Positions 38,083 to 49,549 of a stretch of DNA of 64,000 nucleotides are shown one piece after another (position 1 is the stretch's first letter; every line of letters begins with the position of its first letter). The DNA is from Euleptes europaea (taxonomy: Eukaryota; Chordata; Lepidosauria; Squamata; Sphaerodactylidae). A program made the translations under genes and the position numbers. The notes beneath the pieces are model-generated. The model was not told the origin of the DNA. It saw only the letters and a program-made list of their open reading frames with translations, and did not search any database. The DNA is taken from positions 32,816,882 to 32,880,881 of the forward strand of contig NC_079323.1 in the NCBI RefSeq assembly GCF_029931775.1. The letters run 5' to 3'.

Positions 38083-41000
38083 TTAAGTGTGTTCTGGTAC
38101 CGCAGAAGATTTAGAACTCAAATTTTCTGGAAATTCCAGCTTCTCACACACTGTCTCCTTCACAGGTAAATATTGAGCAATCTCGTTGGGATCCGTGAAC
38201 AAGGCTTGAGGAACATGCTTAAAAAGAAGACAGCAAAAATTATGCCAACCCAAACAAAGAAAACACAATAAAAAAAATATACAATCTAGCATGGGAAAAC
38301 AATGCAGTAGAAAGCTAACTACTCACTAGTTTGTGATTCTCTAATCTTAACTTATTAAATATGCAGTGGGGGTGTGATGGATACAGGGTTAAATGTAAAT
38401 TATGAGACTAAGAAATTCTGTCAGCCAATGCCACCAGGCAGTAGGCGGAGTCTGGTTAGCTGACAGGAGTCTTACTGAAGGGAGAGAAGTTCTTGATCTT
38501 TTAGCTCTGAGCTCCCAAACTGTGCAGTTGTCTGTTGAGTCTCTTAGAACCTGTGTGTTCACATATTACCTAGCTTACATAAACCAAACCTGAGTGGTGA
38601 CAAAGGGAAGGTTGAGGTAGACAGAGAAAACCCTTTCTTCAGTCACAAAGTGGGAGGCGGCTCCTGAAATAGGGGCACTCCTAATTCAGTGTTTTTGGGG
38701 GAAAGATCTGTTTTCCACAAAGTGTGGGAAAGGTTGTGGATAAACCTCCACTCTCTAGTGTTCTCTGATCTAGGGTAAACCGAGTCCACACTGAGTATAA
38801 TGAGTATAATGCACAAAGCCTGGATATTTACTGAACAGCTTGAAGAGTCCGTACTCAAAACTAAGTACTATGCCTGTAACCATTCAAGATTTGAGCTGTT
38901 CCTAACCAACTAAGCTTTGTGCCTCTCTTGAAGTAAATCTATCTACCTCTCTGTAAATAATAAACTTCAATTTATCTTCATTATTATAAATCAGCTACAG
39001 CTTCTAAGCCTCTCAATTTTATCTGGGGGGGTGGAGAAGAGAAGCTTTCTCCTCGTACAAATGTGACAAGGTGTGGAGTTTAAGAAATATTAAAACCCCT
39101 CACATTTATTGGTGGCAGCAGATTTGAGGGGTTCAGGGAAGACAAACCCTCACAGGGGAAAATGAATTGAAGGCTGGCCAGCATGTGTACTGTTTTTAAT
39201 TAATGTGATGTATTTACTGCAAATGATTACTGAAACACTGGTGTCTGTCAGTGGCTTTCATCAGGATTTTGTAATGTTAATTCCTGGGTGTGGGGGAGTC
39301 AGTAAATGTTGGCACAGGTAGCATTTGTCAGAGTCTTTGAAGAAAGTAATTTGTTCCAGGAAGCTGCCAAAGCTGACACATTAAAAACAACCATGCTTAA
39401 AATGTTAATACCATTAAACTTGATACTTTGCTTTCCTTAGACGTGTATTCCCGCAACATGTAGCGTTTGTCAGCCTAGTAAAAAAAAAAAAAGTTTAAAT
39501 GTTATTGCATGCTCATGTAACATTCTTCATGCATTGCTAGTTTAAATAATCAAAGTAAAATAAAGAAACTGAAACAAGCTTAACAGTTCAATGACTAAAG
39601 TAAGATTTGAGTGTTTTTTTTTTTTTTTAGCAAATTCAGTTTAGTCTAAGCGGTCATCTGGTGCACCATCTTAAACACCTGTTTCTAGTTCCAATGAAGG
39701 GGATGAGCTTTCATGAACTGTGGCTCATGAAAGCTCATACCCTACCAGCAATTTTGTTAAGTCTTTAAGGTGCTACTGGACTCTTGCTCTTTTCTACTGC
39801 TACTGACAGACCAACACAGCTACCCACCATCATCTAGTTCCAATTAAGATTCTGAACTCTTTGACATCACACAGCCTCTCAAGCAACGACCCAACCTTTC
39901 TTTAGGAAGTGTTATTGGATATGTGGGCTCAAGGACCATCTTGAATTAGGCAAGGCATAGTACAAATAATATTTAGGTAGGATGTTCACAGACTATGTGG
40001 AAACAGGGCAGCACAGTGTTCAACAGATCCTTGATGAATGTAAAAGTATTTCCACTGGTAGGATGTGCATCAACTAAAAATAGTATTCTTGGCTACACTA
40101 ACTCTTTCTCAGCACACACAGTTTTATGGGGGCAAAGACTATAAGAAGCATTCCATAATCCTAGGAAGGGCCATCTGAAATCTACTCAAGGCAGCCAGGA
40201 AATTACAACTAGCCTTGTCTATTATGAAGTTACTGTACCAAAGCCACAAGCAAGGAACAACACACGCTAGGGAATTTAAGGTCTAAATGCTTATTCCATC
40301 CAGGAGGCATGGTAAGACTTCCTCACCTCGTGGTAAAGCCTTGTGTCATTCATCCGGATAAGCACACCATCAACTCGCAGGAAAAATCTCAGCAGCACAA
40401 AGAAGCTTGAAGGCATCACCCTCTGCCACAGACAGTAAAAATGATTTGCATCTGCATCATTTTGCTTATCAAATAGTTACCTACTTCAGTAGAACAGGAA
40501 ACATTTTATAATCACATTAGTCACTAATGGTCATTTTGCAACAACTTCTGAAATTTAACAGCTGGTTCTTCTATTTCTTGTAGGCACTAATGACTAACAG
40601 AGACATGATCATTCGGTACTGAAGGATATCTCAGTTGAATACCCTCTTGTCAATATTAATTTCCTTGATTGAGACCACAATCTGATACACACTTACATTG
40701 GGAGTAAGTCTCACCAAACTCCATTGGCTGAGTAAAGTTAACATTTCTCAAGGATGAGACTTTTAAAAATCAGATAATGGCTGAGTTATCAGAATATTTT
40801 AATATAAATCAAAGAGCAGCTAGTACTTGTGCTAGTGAATGGAATGCTTGTAAAGCTTTAACTAGAGTGAAAATCACTGCATGTGCATCTCATAAGAAGC
40901 TTAGAGAAATGAAAGAAATAACATTGAAAGATAGACTAAAATATCCAGATCTTTATCGGGAATGGCAAAAATTTAAGTATGAACTAAATAATATACTATC

Positions 41001-44000
41001 AGTAAAAGCAGAATATGCTCTAACTGGATTGTGCCTCACCTACCTCACAAGGTGCCTGTTGTGGGGAGGAAGGTGATTGTAAGCCACTTTGAGACACCTC
41101 AAAGCAGAGAATAAAAACCAACTCTTCTTCTGATACCTCTGTTATATTTTTGTCTTTATTTTATGTATATATTTTTTATGTTTTTTTTTATTTTGGGGGT
41201 TTTTTTCTGGGTGTTTTTTTTTTTTTTGGAAGGAAATAAAAAAAGAACTCAATTGAACTGTGCTTTATTCTCCTTCCTGTTTGTATTATCCTACAAGATC
41301 ACAATTTTAGTTTTTTCACAAAATTTCATGAGCCAAATATTTCCTGCTCCAATGTGTTACACAAAGGTAAACCAGGGCTTTACAGCTTCAATGTAACCTC
41401 AACATTTCTGTCAAGCCTCAGGCTTCTCTGTAAATCAAACAAGAAAAAAAGAAACTAGACATTTTAAAGGGCTACAGTTAAAGGAAATTTCCAAACAATT
41501 TGTTCACCTGAATTGCTTTAACTGAGGAAAAACTGAAAATGTAGATGTGGGCGCTGCATCATTTCCTCCCCCTTCAGATGAATTCTAAAAACCTTTTCTA
41601 CTTCAAGAAAACATGCAAAAGTAACCAAGCTCACTATTTTGACACTGAGGCTTGAGACTCCATGATCATGAAGTTCATCTTCAAACAGCAGCACTTCTTC
41701 AAAGAACATAATCTGTTCTCTGGCTTTTAATTTCTCTGTGTCTATATGCTCTGTTGTGGCAGAAACCTGGGGAAAAGGAATAAAATGTTATATGAACATC
41801 CATGAAGTTGCCTTATACTGAATCGGACAATTGGACCACCAAGGTCAAAATTGTCTACTCTGACAAAATCTCAGGCAGAGGTCTTTCACATACCTACTAC
41901 CTGATCCATCTGACTGGAAATGCTGGGGACTGAAACTTAACCTTTCTGCTTGACAAACAGATGCTCTGCCGCTCCCCTATAAGCTGTGTTAGAAGCTGTG
42001 TTCTCTTCTAAGAGTAAACATTAATGTTTGCAAGGTAATGATCGATCCAAAGGAGAATTCTAAATTTACCTGTAACTTTAATGTATCACCCAACAGTGTT
42101 CCTTTGTAATCTGTTGTGTAAGTCCAATCATATGGCTTAACAACCTCCTTTGTGTGTTCGGGCTCCGATCTGGAGGAAAAACAATAGACAGCTTTGTAGC
42201 ATGTTAAATACAAAACGAGATGAAGACTACATCCATAAATCCATGGTGCTCACAGCTTTCACTGTACATGGCTCTCTCCCACATTTTATTCTGACAACAA
42301 TCCTGTGAGGTGGGTTAGGCTCAGTCTGTAAGATTGGCCCAGTGTCACTCTTTAAGGCAGTTAGCATCTGAATCTAGATTTTCCAGATATGCTTTAACCA
42401 GTACACCACACTGGCATTAAGAGCAGATCAGTGCATTCTTTATAAAGGTAATCTTTCCTGTTAGAAACATGGTGGTGTTCCCTATACAGTGGTACTGTGT
42501 GTACAAATACCAATAATGTTTTGTTATTACCTGCTTTCTTGCCACTCTTCTGCACAGGCAACTTTAACCATGCCTTGAGAGTTATTTACGCATCTTAAAG
42601 CATCAACGGCATTGAACTCGATTCCAAAGTGAGACTCATGCTGAATTCTTAAGATATTGTCTCCAAACATCATTTCTGGGACACAAGGCATACGCAGTTC
42701 TTCAGCTAGTCTGAAGGGGAAAAAGAAGATTTATAGTCTACCTATTCTTGCAGGAACTATTTCTTATTGATCTCTATATTTTTCATTCCACAGAATATTG
42801 CAATTTTTTGGTATCTAATGCAGAATATGTTAACAGGGAGTTCATTTAGTCAAGATGAAATTAGCAATAGAAGAACCTCCCCTCCCCCAATTTTATATAC
42901 CTCTTTCACAGTATCATTTCCCCATACAGAAAAATGACTTAATGTGGGAATTGGTATGAAACCAGAATGAGAATCCCACTTTGAAGCTGCTTACAGCTTC
43001 TGCACATACAATGAGAAACACACACACAAAGCTACAAGTTATAATTTACACAACAATTTTCCAGAAATTTAACAGCAGCCATCCTAAAACAGCAAGAGAA
43101 ACAACCTTAACTACACCCACCAAATGATTAAGAAGAGTTGTTTTTTACACCCTACTTTTCTCTATCGAAAGGAGTCTCAAAGCAGCTTATAATCACCTCC
43201 AATTCCTCCCCCCACAACAGGCACCTTGTGAGGTAGGTGCGGCTGAGAGAGTTGTGAGAGAACTGTGACTAGCCCAAGTGACCCAGCAGGCTTCACGTGT
43301 AGGAGTGGGGAAACAAACCCGGTTAGAGTCCACCGCTCATGTAGAAGAGGGGGAATCAAACCCAGTTCTCCACGTTAGAGTCCACCGCTCTTAACCACTA
43401 CACCACGCTGGCTCTGGGCTGGGAGAATAGACGAATTCATTCTTTTTGCAATGAACAGTAGGACATAAGCTCAGCTATAATAAAAACCTGCCAAGATAGG
43501 AATTTCCAAAAAAAAAAAAAAGGTTTTGCATGGGGAAAAACCTTCTAGTGTTAAGTCCGTGTTAATACCACACCTAATCCCATCACGCCTGCTATTCACA
43601 TGTACATACTGTTAACATTTACATACTAATGCTTATCTGAATTCACTCTCCTCTACTTAAAGACAGATGGATGCACGTTCTAGCTGTATCTGAAGAAGTG
43701 AGCTGTGGCTCACGAAAGCTCCTACCCTCCCCGAAAATATTTTTGTTAGTCTTTAAAGTGCTACTGGACTCTTGCTCTTTTCTACCACTAAATACAGTAC
43801 ACTAAATACCTTGCTCTTTTCTACCACTAAATACAGTATCTGAAGAAGTAAGCTGTGGCTCTCGAAAGCTCATACCCGGCCAGAAAATATTTTTGTTAGT
43901 CTTTAAAGTGCTACTGGACTCTTGCCCTTTTCTACTTCTAGTGTTAGGTATTCTTTACTAGCGCTGTGGGCTAACTGGATTAGCTGCTGCTGCTGCTTTG

Positions 44001-44283
44001 CTACTGTAAGGGTTTGTTGGTCGGTTCCCGTTTTCCCCTGCCGTCAATGCCGATCTCTGCAGATTTGGGGCCCCGGGATTGAAAGCAAAGGCAAGGACTG
44101 AGAACCGGCTGCCGGAGACCGGGCAACGGCCCCCAGCTCCGGGCCCGGGCAGCCAACGCCCCGACCCCGACCCCTCTCCCACCTCTCGGCCTCAGCCGAC
44201 TTCATGATGTGGGTCCGGGCGGCGGTGAGCTTCCAGGGCCCGAAGGTGAAGTCGCGCCGGCTGCTTCTGAAGACGGGCATCAT
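38083..44283 (-). CDS. TIPRL: TIPRL, TOR signalling pathway regulator (TIP41-like), complete (7 coding exons)
   Basis: Coding exons on the minus strand are 44183-44283, 42531-42710, 42070-42169, 41635-41766, 40327-40422, 39412-39474 and 38083-38217. All junctions are AG/GT and in phase, giving 807 nt, or 268 residues and TAA, against about 272 in human. Diagnostic TIP41 stretches are [18 protein letters not shown] (residues 11-28), EMMFGDN (about 46-52), [21 protein letters not shown] (about 101-121, quoted in part here), [20 protein letters not shown] (about 148-167) and [20 protein letters not shown] (about 184-203). TIPRL binds catalytic subunits of PP2A, PP4 and PP6 and is the homologue of yeast Tip41 in TOR signalling; it is cytosolic. 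Two ATGs stand in tandem at the start (44283 and 44280) and I use the first. The final exon is less conserved after EKLEFPEN. The gene is divergent from GPR161. Confidence 0.97.
38373..39150 (+). mobile_element. LTR-element fossil in TIPRL intron 6
   Basis: The LTR-like part runs from a TGTGATGG start to about 39105. It has promoter-like and AATAAA-containing sequence and is followed by TTGGTGGCAGCAGA, in the place of a primer-binding site. No coding part is retained. Looks old. The family is uncertain, probably an endogenous retrovirus or its LTR kin. Confidence 0.5.
39696..39832 (+). mobile_element. Inverted-family retroelement copy with 12-bp target duplication
   Basis: Same family as 28381-28586 (AAAGCTCATACCCTACCAGC, TAAGGTGCTACTGGACTC, ACCAACACAGCTACCC). 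TCTAGTTCCAAT flanks it exactly (39684-39695 and 39833-39844). Confidence 0.75.
40770..41020 (+). mobile_element. L1-like LINE ORF2 fragment
   Basis: The plus-strand frame encodes [20 protein letters not shown] and [18 protein letters not shown], a pattern like the L1 ORF2 linker between endonuclease and polymerase. Short relic next to a SINE tail. Confidence 0.55.
41021..41135 (+). mobile_element. 3' part of long-form tRNA-derived SINE
   Basis: CTCACAAGGTGCCTGTTGTG, GGTGATTGTAAGCCACTTTG and AAACCAACTCTTCTTCT match the 3' part of the copies at 55168 and 55915. Confidence 0.65.
41801..41985 (-). mobile_element. tRNA-headed SINE (CTTATACTGAATC family), copy 1
   Basis: On the minus strand a tRNA-like head (GCAGAGCATCTGTTTG) is followed by the body. 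The plus-strand text has GCCTTATACTGAATCGGAC and GTCTTTCACATACC. It lies in TIPRL intron 3. Confidence 0.7.
42262..42420 (-). mobile_element. tRNA-derived SINE fragment, reverse orientation
   Basis: CAATCCTGTGAGGTGGGTTAG and AACCAGTACACCACACTGGC match the reversed SINE family of 34310 (quoted in part). Confidence 0.6.
43130..43418 (-). mobile_element. Long-form tRNA-derived SINE, reverse orientation
   Basis: AGAAGAGTTGTTTTTTACAC start, ACAGGCACCTTGTGAGGTAG body, and a tRNA-like head TAACCACTACACCACGCTGG at the right. Confidence 0.75.
43690..43721 (+). other. Hammerhead-like core, second family
   Basis: CTGAAGA, then a perfect 6-bp stem II (GTGAGC, loop TGTG, GCTCAC), GAAA, and GCTC. GTAT precedes and CTACC follows where stem I would form. 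Confidence 0.5.
43840..43871 (+). other. Hammerhead-like core, second family, decayed stem II
   Basis: CTGAAGA...GAAAGCTC with GTAT upstream pairing ATAC downstream. Stem II has mismatches. Confidence 0.4.
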
Positions 44284-44600
44284 GATGGCGGCGGCGAGGA
44301 CGGAGCGAGCATCGATCCCCCCTTTCCCCTCAAAAGAGGTCCCCCAAGAGAGGCGAGAGGCCAGAGACCGACTCAAAACAGGCGCAACCCCCACAGGAAG
44401 GACAAAAAAAAGGGAAACACCCCCCCCCCAAACACCTCTTTCCGTTTCTGGGTTGAGCACCTAAGCCGGCGACGCCAGGCTGCAGTCTCTATGGTTCTGG
44501 AACGAGACTTCCGGTTCCGGGTTGCGGTGGGAAGAATCCCACGTGCGTTGGGCAGCCGCCGTAGGACCAGAGGAGCGTCAACTTGAAAACTCAAGCCAAG
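44284..44600 (-). promoter_or_regulatory. TIPRL: TIPRL CpG-rich promoter and 5'UTR
   Basis: A GC-rich, CpG-rich island surrounds the first exon (about 44050-44600). It contains an ETS/GABPA-like double site, ACTTCCGGTTCCGG at 44507-44520, and a YY1-like motif (GCCGCCATC on the minus strand, 44292-44284) directly in front of the tandem ATGs. This is the usual architecture of a TATA-less housekeeping promoter. The transcription start is not determined. Confidence 0.6.
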
Positions 44601-45129
44601 CGGGCGGGATTAAAAAAATAAAAATCATTTTGTTGCAGTAATCATATGCTGCCCCCTCCCACCTCCTAGACTACAAGAAGCTCGACTGATTCAGAAAAGA
44701 CATTGATGGTTGTCATGCCCAGATATAAGGGCTGGTTTAGAACGCTAGGTAATTGAAAAGAAACTATTTTGCTTTATGTACTTTTAAGAAAGAAAGCTAC
44801 TCCATATTAATATCACTGTGAATTTACTGAGGCCTGGCACACATATCCTGAACGTATAAGTGTCGCAGCTCAGACTGGTATGCACCAATTTTCCTTGAGT
44901 GGCATACTTTGCAAAGAAAGTTGTGCATATCCATCCCTGTAAACTTCATCTCAGTGATACCATTAAACCACTATCTATGCATATTATTTATTTTCCTCAA
45001 TTTATATTCTTCTTTTCCATTGGAAATTCAAAGTAGCTACCATCACCAGAACAAAATCATAATAAAAGGTCATAAAATAACATAATATTCTGCTCAAATT
45101 GATTCAAATGAAGTCAAAACAAATTGGAT

Positions 45130-45684
45130 CCACAGGCGCACGCATGGAAGCTTTGGGAAGTTGGCATCCGGGAGCCATGAACCAACAGATCATGCTCTCT
45201 GGGCTTGGTACGGCCTTTCACCAGTAGAGAGCTCTGAATTACCTTCATCTTTAGGTATGTGGTTTCTAGTTACTAAGATCACAAGACCTAGAACTTGCTT
45301 AGAGACAGCCTTCGGCCAATAGCTATGGCTATGCTAATTAGGGTGAAGTAGACACTTAATGTGCATTGGTGCTTTTGTGTATCAATCTGCTTGTCAGCAG
45401 CCGTGGGCCTGCCCCATGCGGATGCATAAATGATACTGACTTCCCTATGTTTCTCAGGTGAGTAACTCTGCATCTTATTTGTGGGTTATTTCACCCCAGG
45501 GTCTCTGTTTAGCTAAATAAAGAACTGTTGCTTATTTTAACCTCCTCCTAGTTGTCTTCATTGGACTCTAAAAGACAACATGGCACTTTGTATGGCGCCC
45601 AACGGGGGGCGCCATATGAAGTGCTATGTTGTCTTATAGAATCCAATGAAGACAACTAGGAGGAGGTTAAAATAAGCAACAGTT
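45130..45684 (+). mobile_element. LTR-element fossil with lysine-tRNA-type primer site and inverted end
   Basis: About 465 bases of LTR-like sequence with AATAAA near 45516 run into TGGCGCCCAACGGGG at 45593-45607, the classic lysine-tRNA primer-binding sequence of retroviruses. From there the sequence folds back: 45523-45603 and 45604-45684 are near-exact inverted copies. No coding part is present. Family: endogenous retrovirus. The well-kept palindrome suggests moderate age. Left boundary approximate. Confidence 0.65.
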
Positions 45685-45734
45685 GATGAGGAAATGCTTC
45701 GCCTGTTGAATGCCTTCTTTGACATATTTATACC

Positions 45735-45943
45735 TAGGGTTGCCAGCTCTGGGTTGGGAAATACCTGTAACTTTTTGGGGCGGAGCCTGAGGAGGGTGGG
45801 GTTTAGGGAGGGGAGGGACTTCAATGCCATAGAGTTCAATGGCCAAAGCGGCCATTTTCTCCAGGTGAACTGGTCACTATTGGCTGGAGATCAGTTGTAA
45901 TAGCAGGAGATCTCCAGCTAGTACCTGGAGGTTGGCAACCCTA
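45735..45943 (+). mobile_element. hAT-type MITE with perfect 8-bp target duplication
   Basis: TAGGGTTGCCAG and GGCAACCCTA ends with TTTATACC on both sides (45727-45734, 45944-45951). The interior has GGAGATCAGTTGTAATAGCA. Confidence 0.9.
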
Positions 45944-45954
45944 TTTATACCCCA

Positions 45955-47985
45955 CTTTTCAGCTAGAAGGGCTCCAAAAGATGCTGTGTGTGAAGCAAGG
46001 TGACGTACAAGTATTATAATAAATAATTAAATCAATCATAAATTAGGGTTTTCAATTTGGTTGTATATATTTTTGTAATTATTTTATGTATTTTATTAGA
46101 GCTCTGTAAGGAAGAAAGGTGGCTAATAAATATTTTAAATAAAATTAATAAGTAATAAAAACTGTTCAAAAGTTGCCAAAATGCAGTGTTCTAGTTTGCT
46201 CCACCCCCCATCATAAATGTGGCATCTGTTCAGACCATGCAGATTACTTATAATGCAATTCTAAATAGGGTCATACTACTCTACATCTGTTGAAATCAGT
46301 GGGCTTAGAAGAGCGAAGCTCTGTGCAACACTGTTATTTAGGAGACATCATGGTACAGGGAATATCCCTGAAGACATAAAAAACATACAAAAGTAAACTG
46401 GCCAGCAAGGATGTAGAGACCAGTAGCTGTTCAGGCCTGGCAGAATACTGAGAAGCTGAAATTGATACTTGGTAGAGATAGCGGTGAGATGTCAATCTTC
46501 TCTCCCACCACTTTCCTTTGATAGCTTCTAGTTTTTCAACAGCCTCCAAGCATGATTTCAAGATTCCATTTGATTACAGTGCTTTGAAAAGGCCATGGCC
46601 CCTCCCCAAAAAGTAGAGAAGGAAACCACATAAGGTTTAAGAAACAATGGGGGGGGGGAGGTTCCCTAAATTTATGTGAGAGACAGAAAATTGGCAAGTA
46701 AAACCCTCCCTTAACCACAAATTTATACCAAGGGTACTACAGAGTATTCGGAACTGATGGAGACTCTATTGGCGCCTTGACACTGTCAGGTGGTCCAGGG
46801 TGGGATATCAACATCAATAATATTTTAGGCCACTGCCGATATGAAGAACTGGCTCCTCCTAACCCCAAACAGCCATGGCCTACCCACTCCTATAACCACA
46901 GAGGAGCCACCGGAGAAACTGGCTTGTTTTCCTAAGCTCCGTAGAGGGAAGCCATCCTTAGTTTACCTGCCAAAAGCACATCTTGTTCACTCTGCTATCC
47001 AAGAGAGAAGAGCCCAAACCCTCCAGTTACCCATCTCACTCTCAGGAGACAATCACATGAAGCGGATAAGTGGGTGCTGCACCAGCCAGGAAATCCTTGC
47101 CAAGAGAGCAAGCAACTTGTGGAGGTCAAGATCAGACTGGGCTCCATCCTAACTGCATTTGGACTCCACAATCTTTACATTTTCTTTCTCTAAGTACCCA
47201 TTGATCTGTCACACCTGCCCAATTAAAATATTCTAAGCATCAGATAAAATAGGCTGTAGTCCACAAACCTTTATGCTGCAATAAATCTGTTAATCTTCAA
47301 ACTCCTATTTGTTTCTTAGTGGTGTCACCACAACGTACACCAGTAACATCAAGTTGCACCACAGCTCTCCTCTGAAGCCTTCATAGTTCTTCCCAGAATT
47401 GTAGCTGAATACTTCAGTTTGCTCTCCCTGAGTGACTTGTCACAAGTAGCAGCCATCTTACCCATCATCTTTCTTTTATATAAGAATCAAATTCATGGTA
47501 ATGTGGAAGGCAGGAAAAACAAAATGATTTGGTTCAGACCACCAAAAGAAGCAATCAGGCAATAAGAGTGTAATTATTTTGTTCCTTATAACTTTAAACC
47601 TTTATTCAGTAGTACACATTTTCAAAAATGTTTAGGGGGCGAAATGGGAATTCAACCTGTAGCTCCAGTGTCAGAATTAGGCTCTCTAGCATCAGGGGTT
47701 CTACTGTAGCCACTCCATCCATCACCCCCACCCCCAAGTGTGTAAAATCTCAAAATCAGCCTTAATGATTAAGGAAACTGTAAACTGAAATCATCAGATC
47801 AATTTGCCTTCCACATGTAGAAACTCTGGATCAGACAGAGCCCAGACTTGCTGCCAAACATACAGCAAGGTCAGGGGGAATTATGAATGTCACGACTTCC
47901 TTACAAGTCTTGTGTTTTCTTTCTTTCCCCTATTGTATTAGTGCTACCTGCTTCACGGATGCTCCCTAAACGCTGCTGTAATTAA
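45955..47985. other. Divergent interval between TIPRL and GPR161, mostly unclassified
   Basis: AT-rich with a 103-codon open frame (46841-47152) that shows no family feature. No exon or RNA gene supported. Confidence 0.4.
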
Positions 47986-47989
47986 ACAT

Positions 47990-48612
47990 GTAATGTAATG
48001 ACTACTGGGGAATTACTCAACTTTAAGGTGGACAGTGAGGAAACTGAAATTGTTCAAGACTTTCTATTCCTTGGCTTCATCATCAACCAAGAGGGAGACT
48101 GCAGGCAAGAAATCAGGAGATTGAGACTGGGAAGGGCAGCCATGAAGGAGCTAGAAAAGATTCTTAAGTGTAAGGATGTGTCACAGGCAACCAAGAGTAA
48201 GTTAATTCATGCCATAGTATTCCCTATTACTATGCATGGGTGTGAAAGTTGGACAGTGAAGAAGCTGACAGGAAGAAATGTGGTGTTGGAGGAGAGTTTT
48301 ATGGATACTGTGGACCTCCAAAAAGACAAATCAGTGGGTTCTAGATCAAGCCAAGCCTGAACTCTCCCTAGAAGCTAAAATTACTAAACTGAAGCTATCG
48401 TACTTTGGTCACATTATGAGAAGACAAGAGCAACTGGAAATGACAATAATGCTAGAAAAAGTTGAAGGCTGCAGGAAAAGAGGAAGACCCAACATGAGAT
48501 GGGTTGACTCTATAAAGGAAATCATGGCCCTCAGACATTTTGGAAGACATTGATTCATAGGGTTGCCATGAATCAGAAGTGACTTGACAGCACTTAACAC
48601 ATACATGCATGC
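47990..48612 (+). mobile_element. RTE-BovB LINE 3' portion
   Basis: It encodes TTGELLNFKVDSEETEIVQD, LRLGRAAMKELEKILKCKDV and HAIVFPITMHGCESW, then in another frame [20 protein letters not shown] frameshift lies near 48280. It ends AAGTGACTTGACAGCACTTA, shared with SINE tails. Confidence 0.9.
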
Positions 48613-48628
48613 TCGCACAGTCTGGAAC

Positions 48629-48837
48629 TAGGGTTGCCAGGTCCCTCTTTGCCACTGGTGGGAGGTTTTGGGGGTGGAGCCTGAGGAGGGCGGGATTTGG
48701 GGAGGGGAGGGACTTCGATGCCATGGAGTCCAATTGCCAAAGCTGCCATTTTCTCCAGGGGAACTGATCTCTATCGGCTGGAGATCAGTTGTAATAGCAG
48801 GAGATCTCCAGCTAGTACCTGGAAGTTGGCAACCCTA
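48629..48837 (+). mobile_element. hAT-type MITE (GGGTTGCCA family)
   Basis: TAGGGTTGCCAGG to GGCAACCCTA. Very close to the copy at 45735. No clear flanking duplication, perhaps because a 5S-SINE abuts the right end. Confidence 0.8.
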
Positions 48838-49012
48838 CCTTGGGCCAGTCACACACTCTCAGACTCAACCCTGGCCAATATGTGGATGGGGGACCTCCAA
48901 GGAGTACCAGGGTGGCTATGCAGAGGCAGGCAATGACAAACCATCTCTGAATGTCTCTTGCCTTGAAAACCCTACCCGTGGCCATAAATCAGCTGTGACT
49001 TGATGGGAAAGA
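48838..49012 (+). mobile_element. 5S-rRNA-derived SINE, plus orientation
   Basis: GGATGGGGGACCTCCAAGGA (5S-like), CAGAGGCAGGCAATGACAAA, then a tail AAATCAGCTGTGACTTGATG. Confidence 0.65.
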
Positions 49013-49015
49013 AAG

Positions 49016-49018
<3 letters not shown>

Positions 49019-49070
<52 letters not shown>
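49019..49070. repeat. (GA)n microsatellite
   Basis: About 50 bases of uninterrupted GA repeats following the SINE tail. Confidence 0.95.
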
Positions 49071-49072
<2 letters not shown>

Positions 49073-49146
49073 TGTTAGATAGGCGGTAATGATAATTGTA
49101 GTAAGAATATCAGTTTTTATTTGAAGCCTTTTGAATGGCTCTAAAT

Positions 49147-49437
49147 CAGTGGTTCCCAACCTTTTTTTGACCAGGGACCACTAGGACTTTTTTGTTCAGT
49201 GCAGGGACCCCAAGGTTCAAAATAAAAATTCCGGGAATTTGAAAATAAACTTTAATCATAACTGTTAGTTAAACTGTTAGTTAAACTTAGAATTATATTT
49301 GAATATATATATTTTATAATAGAGAACTTTTAATTGAAAATATTAATTTATTATGGGTTTATAACTTTGTTTCGCGGACCTTAATTTAGTTCTCACGGAC
49401 CCCTGGGGGTCCACGGACCCCCGGTTGGGAACCAGTG
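49147..49437. mobile_element. hAT-type MITE (CAGTGGTTCCCAACC family)
   Basis: The ends CAGTGGTTCCCAACC and GGTTGGGAACCAGTG are inverted with one mismatch. CTCTAAAT (49139-49146) and CTGTAAAT (49438-49445) flank it. Confidence 0.85.
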
Positions 49438-49549
49438 CTGTAAATATATGTTCCCTTTGGAAGGTATGATATTGTATATGGATGGATTGGTACGTGTTTT
49501 ACTTTTTTATTTTAATAAAAAAAATTTTTGGGGAAAAACCCAAACCAAC

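Larger units (their letters stand above)
43682..43942 (+). mobile_element. Two tandem copies of the CCAGTAGCACC family
   Basis: Each has CTGAAGAAGT(G/A)AGCTGTGGCT, then CTTTAAAGTGCTACTGGAC and CTTTTCTAC. A shared CTACCACTAAATACAGTA joins them. Two hammerhead-like cores lie inside (separate entries). Confidence 0.7.

Noticed and set aside
40777-41076. 99-codon open frame as a host gene
   Set aside because: Its sequence looks like an L1 ORF2 relic running into a SINE tail.
44204-44586. Plus-strand open frames over TIPRL exon 1
   Set aside because: Antisense shadows of a GC-rich coding exon and 5'UTR.
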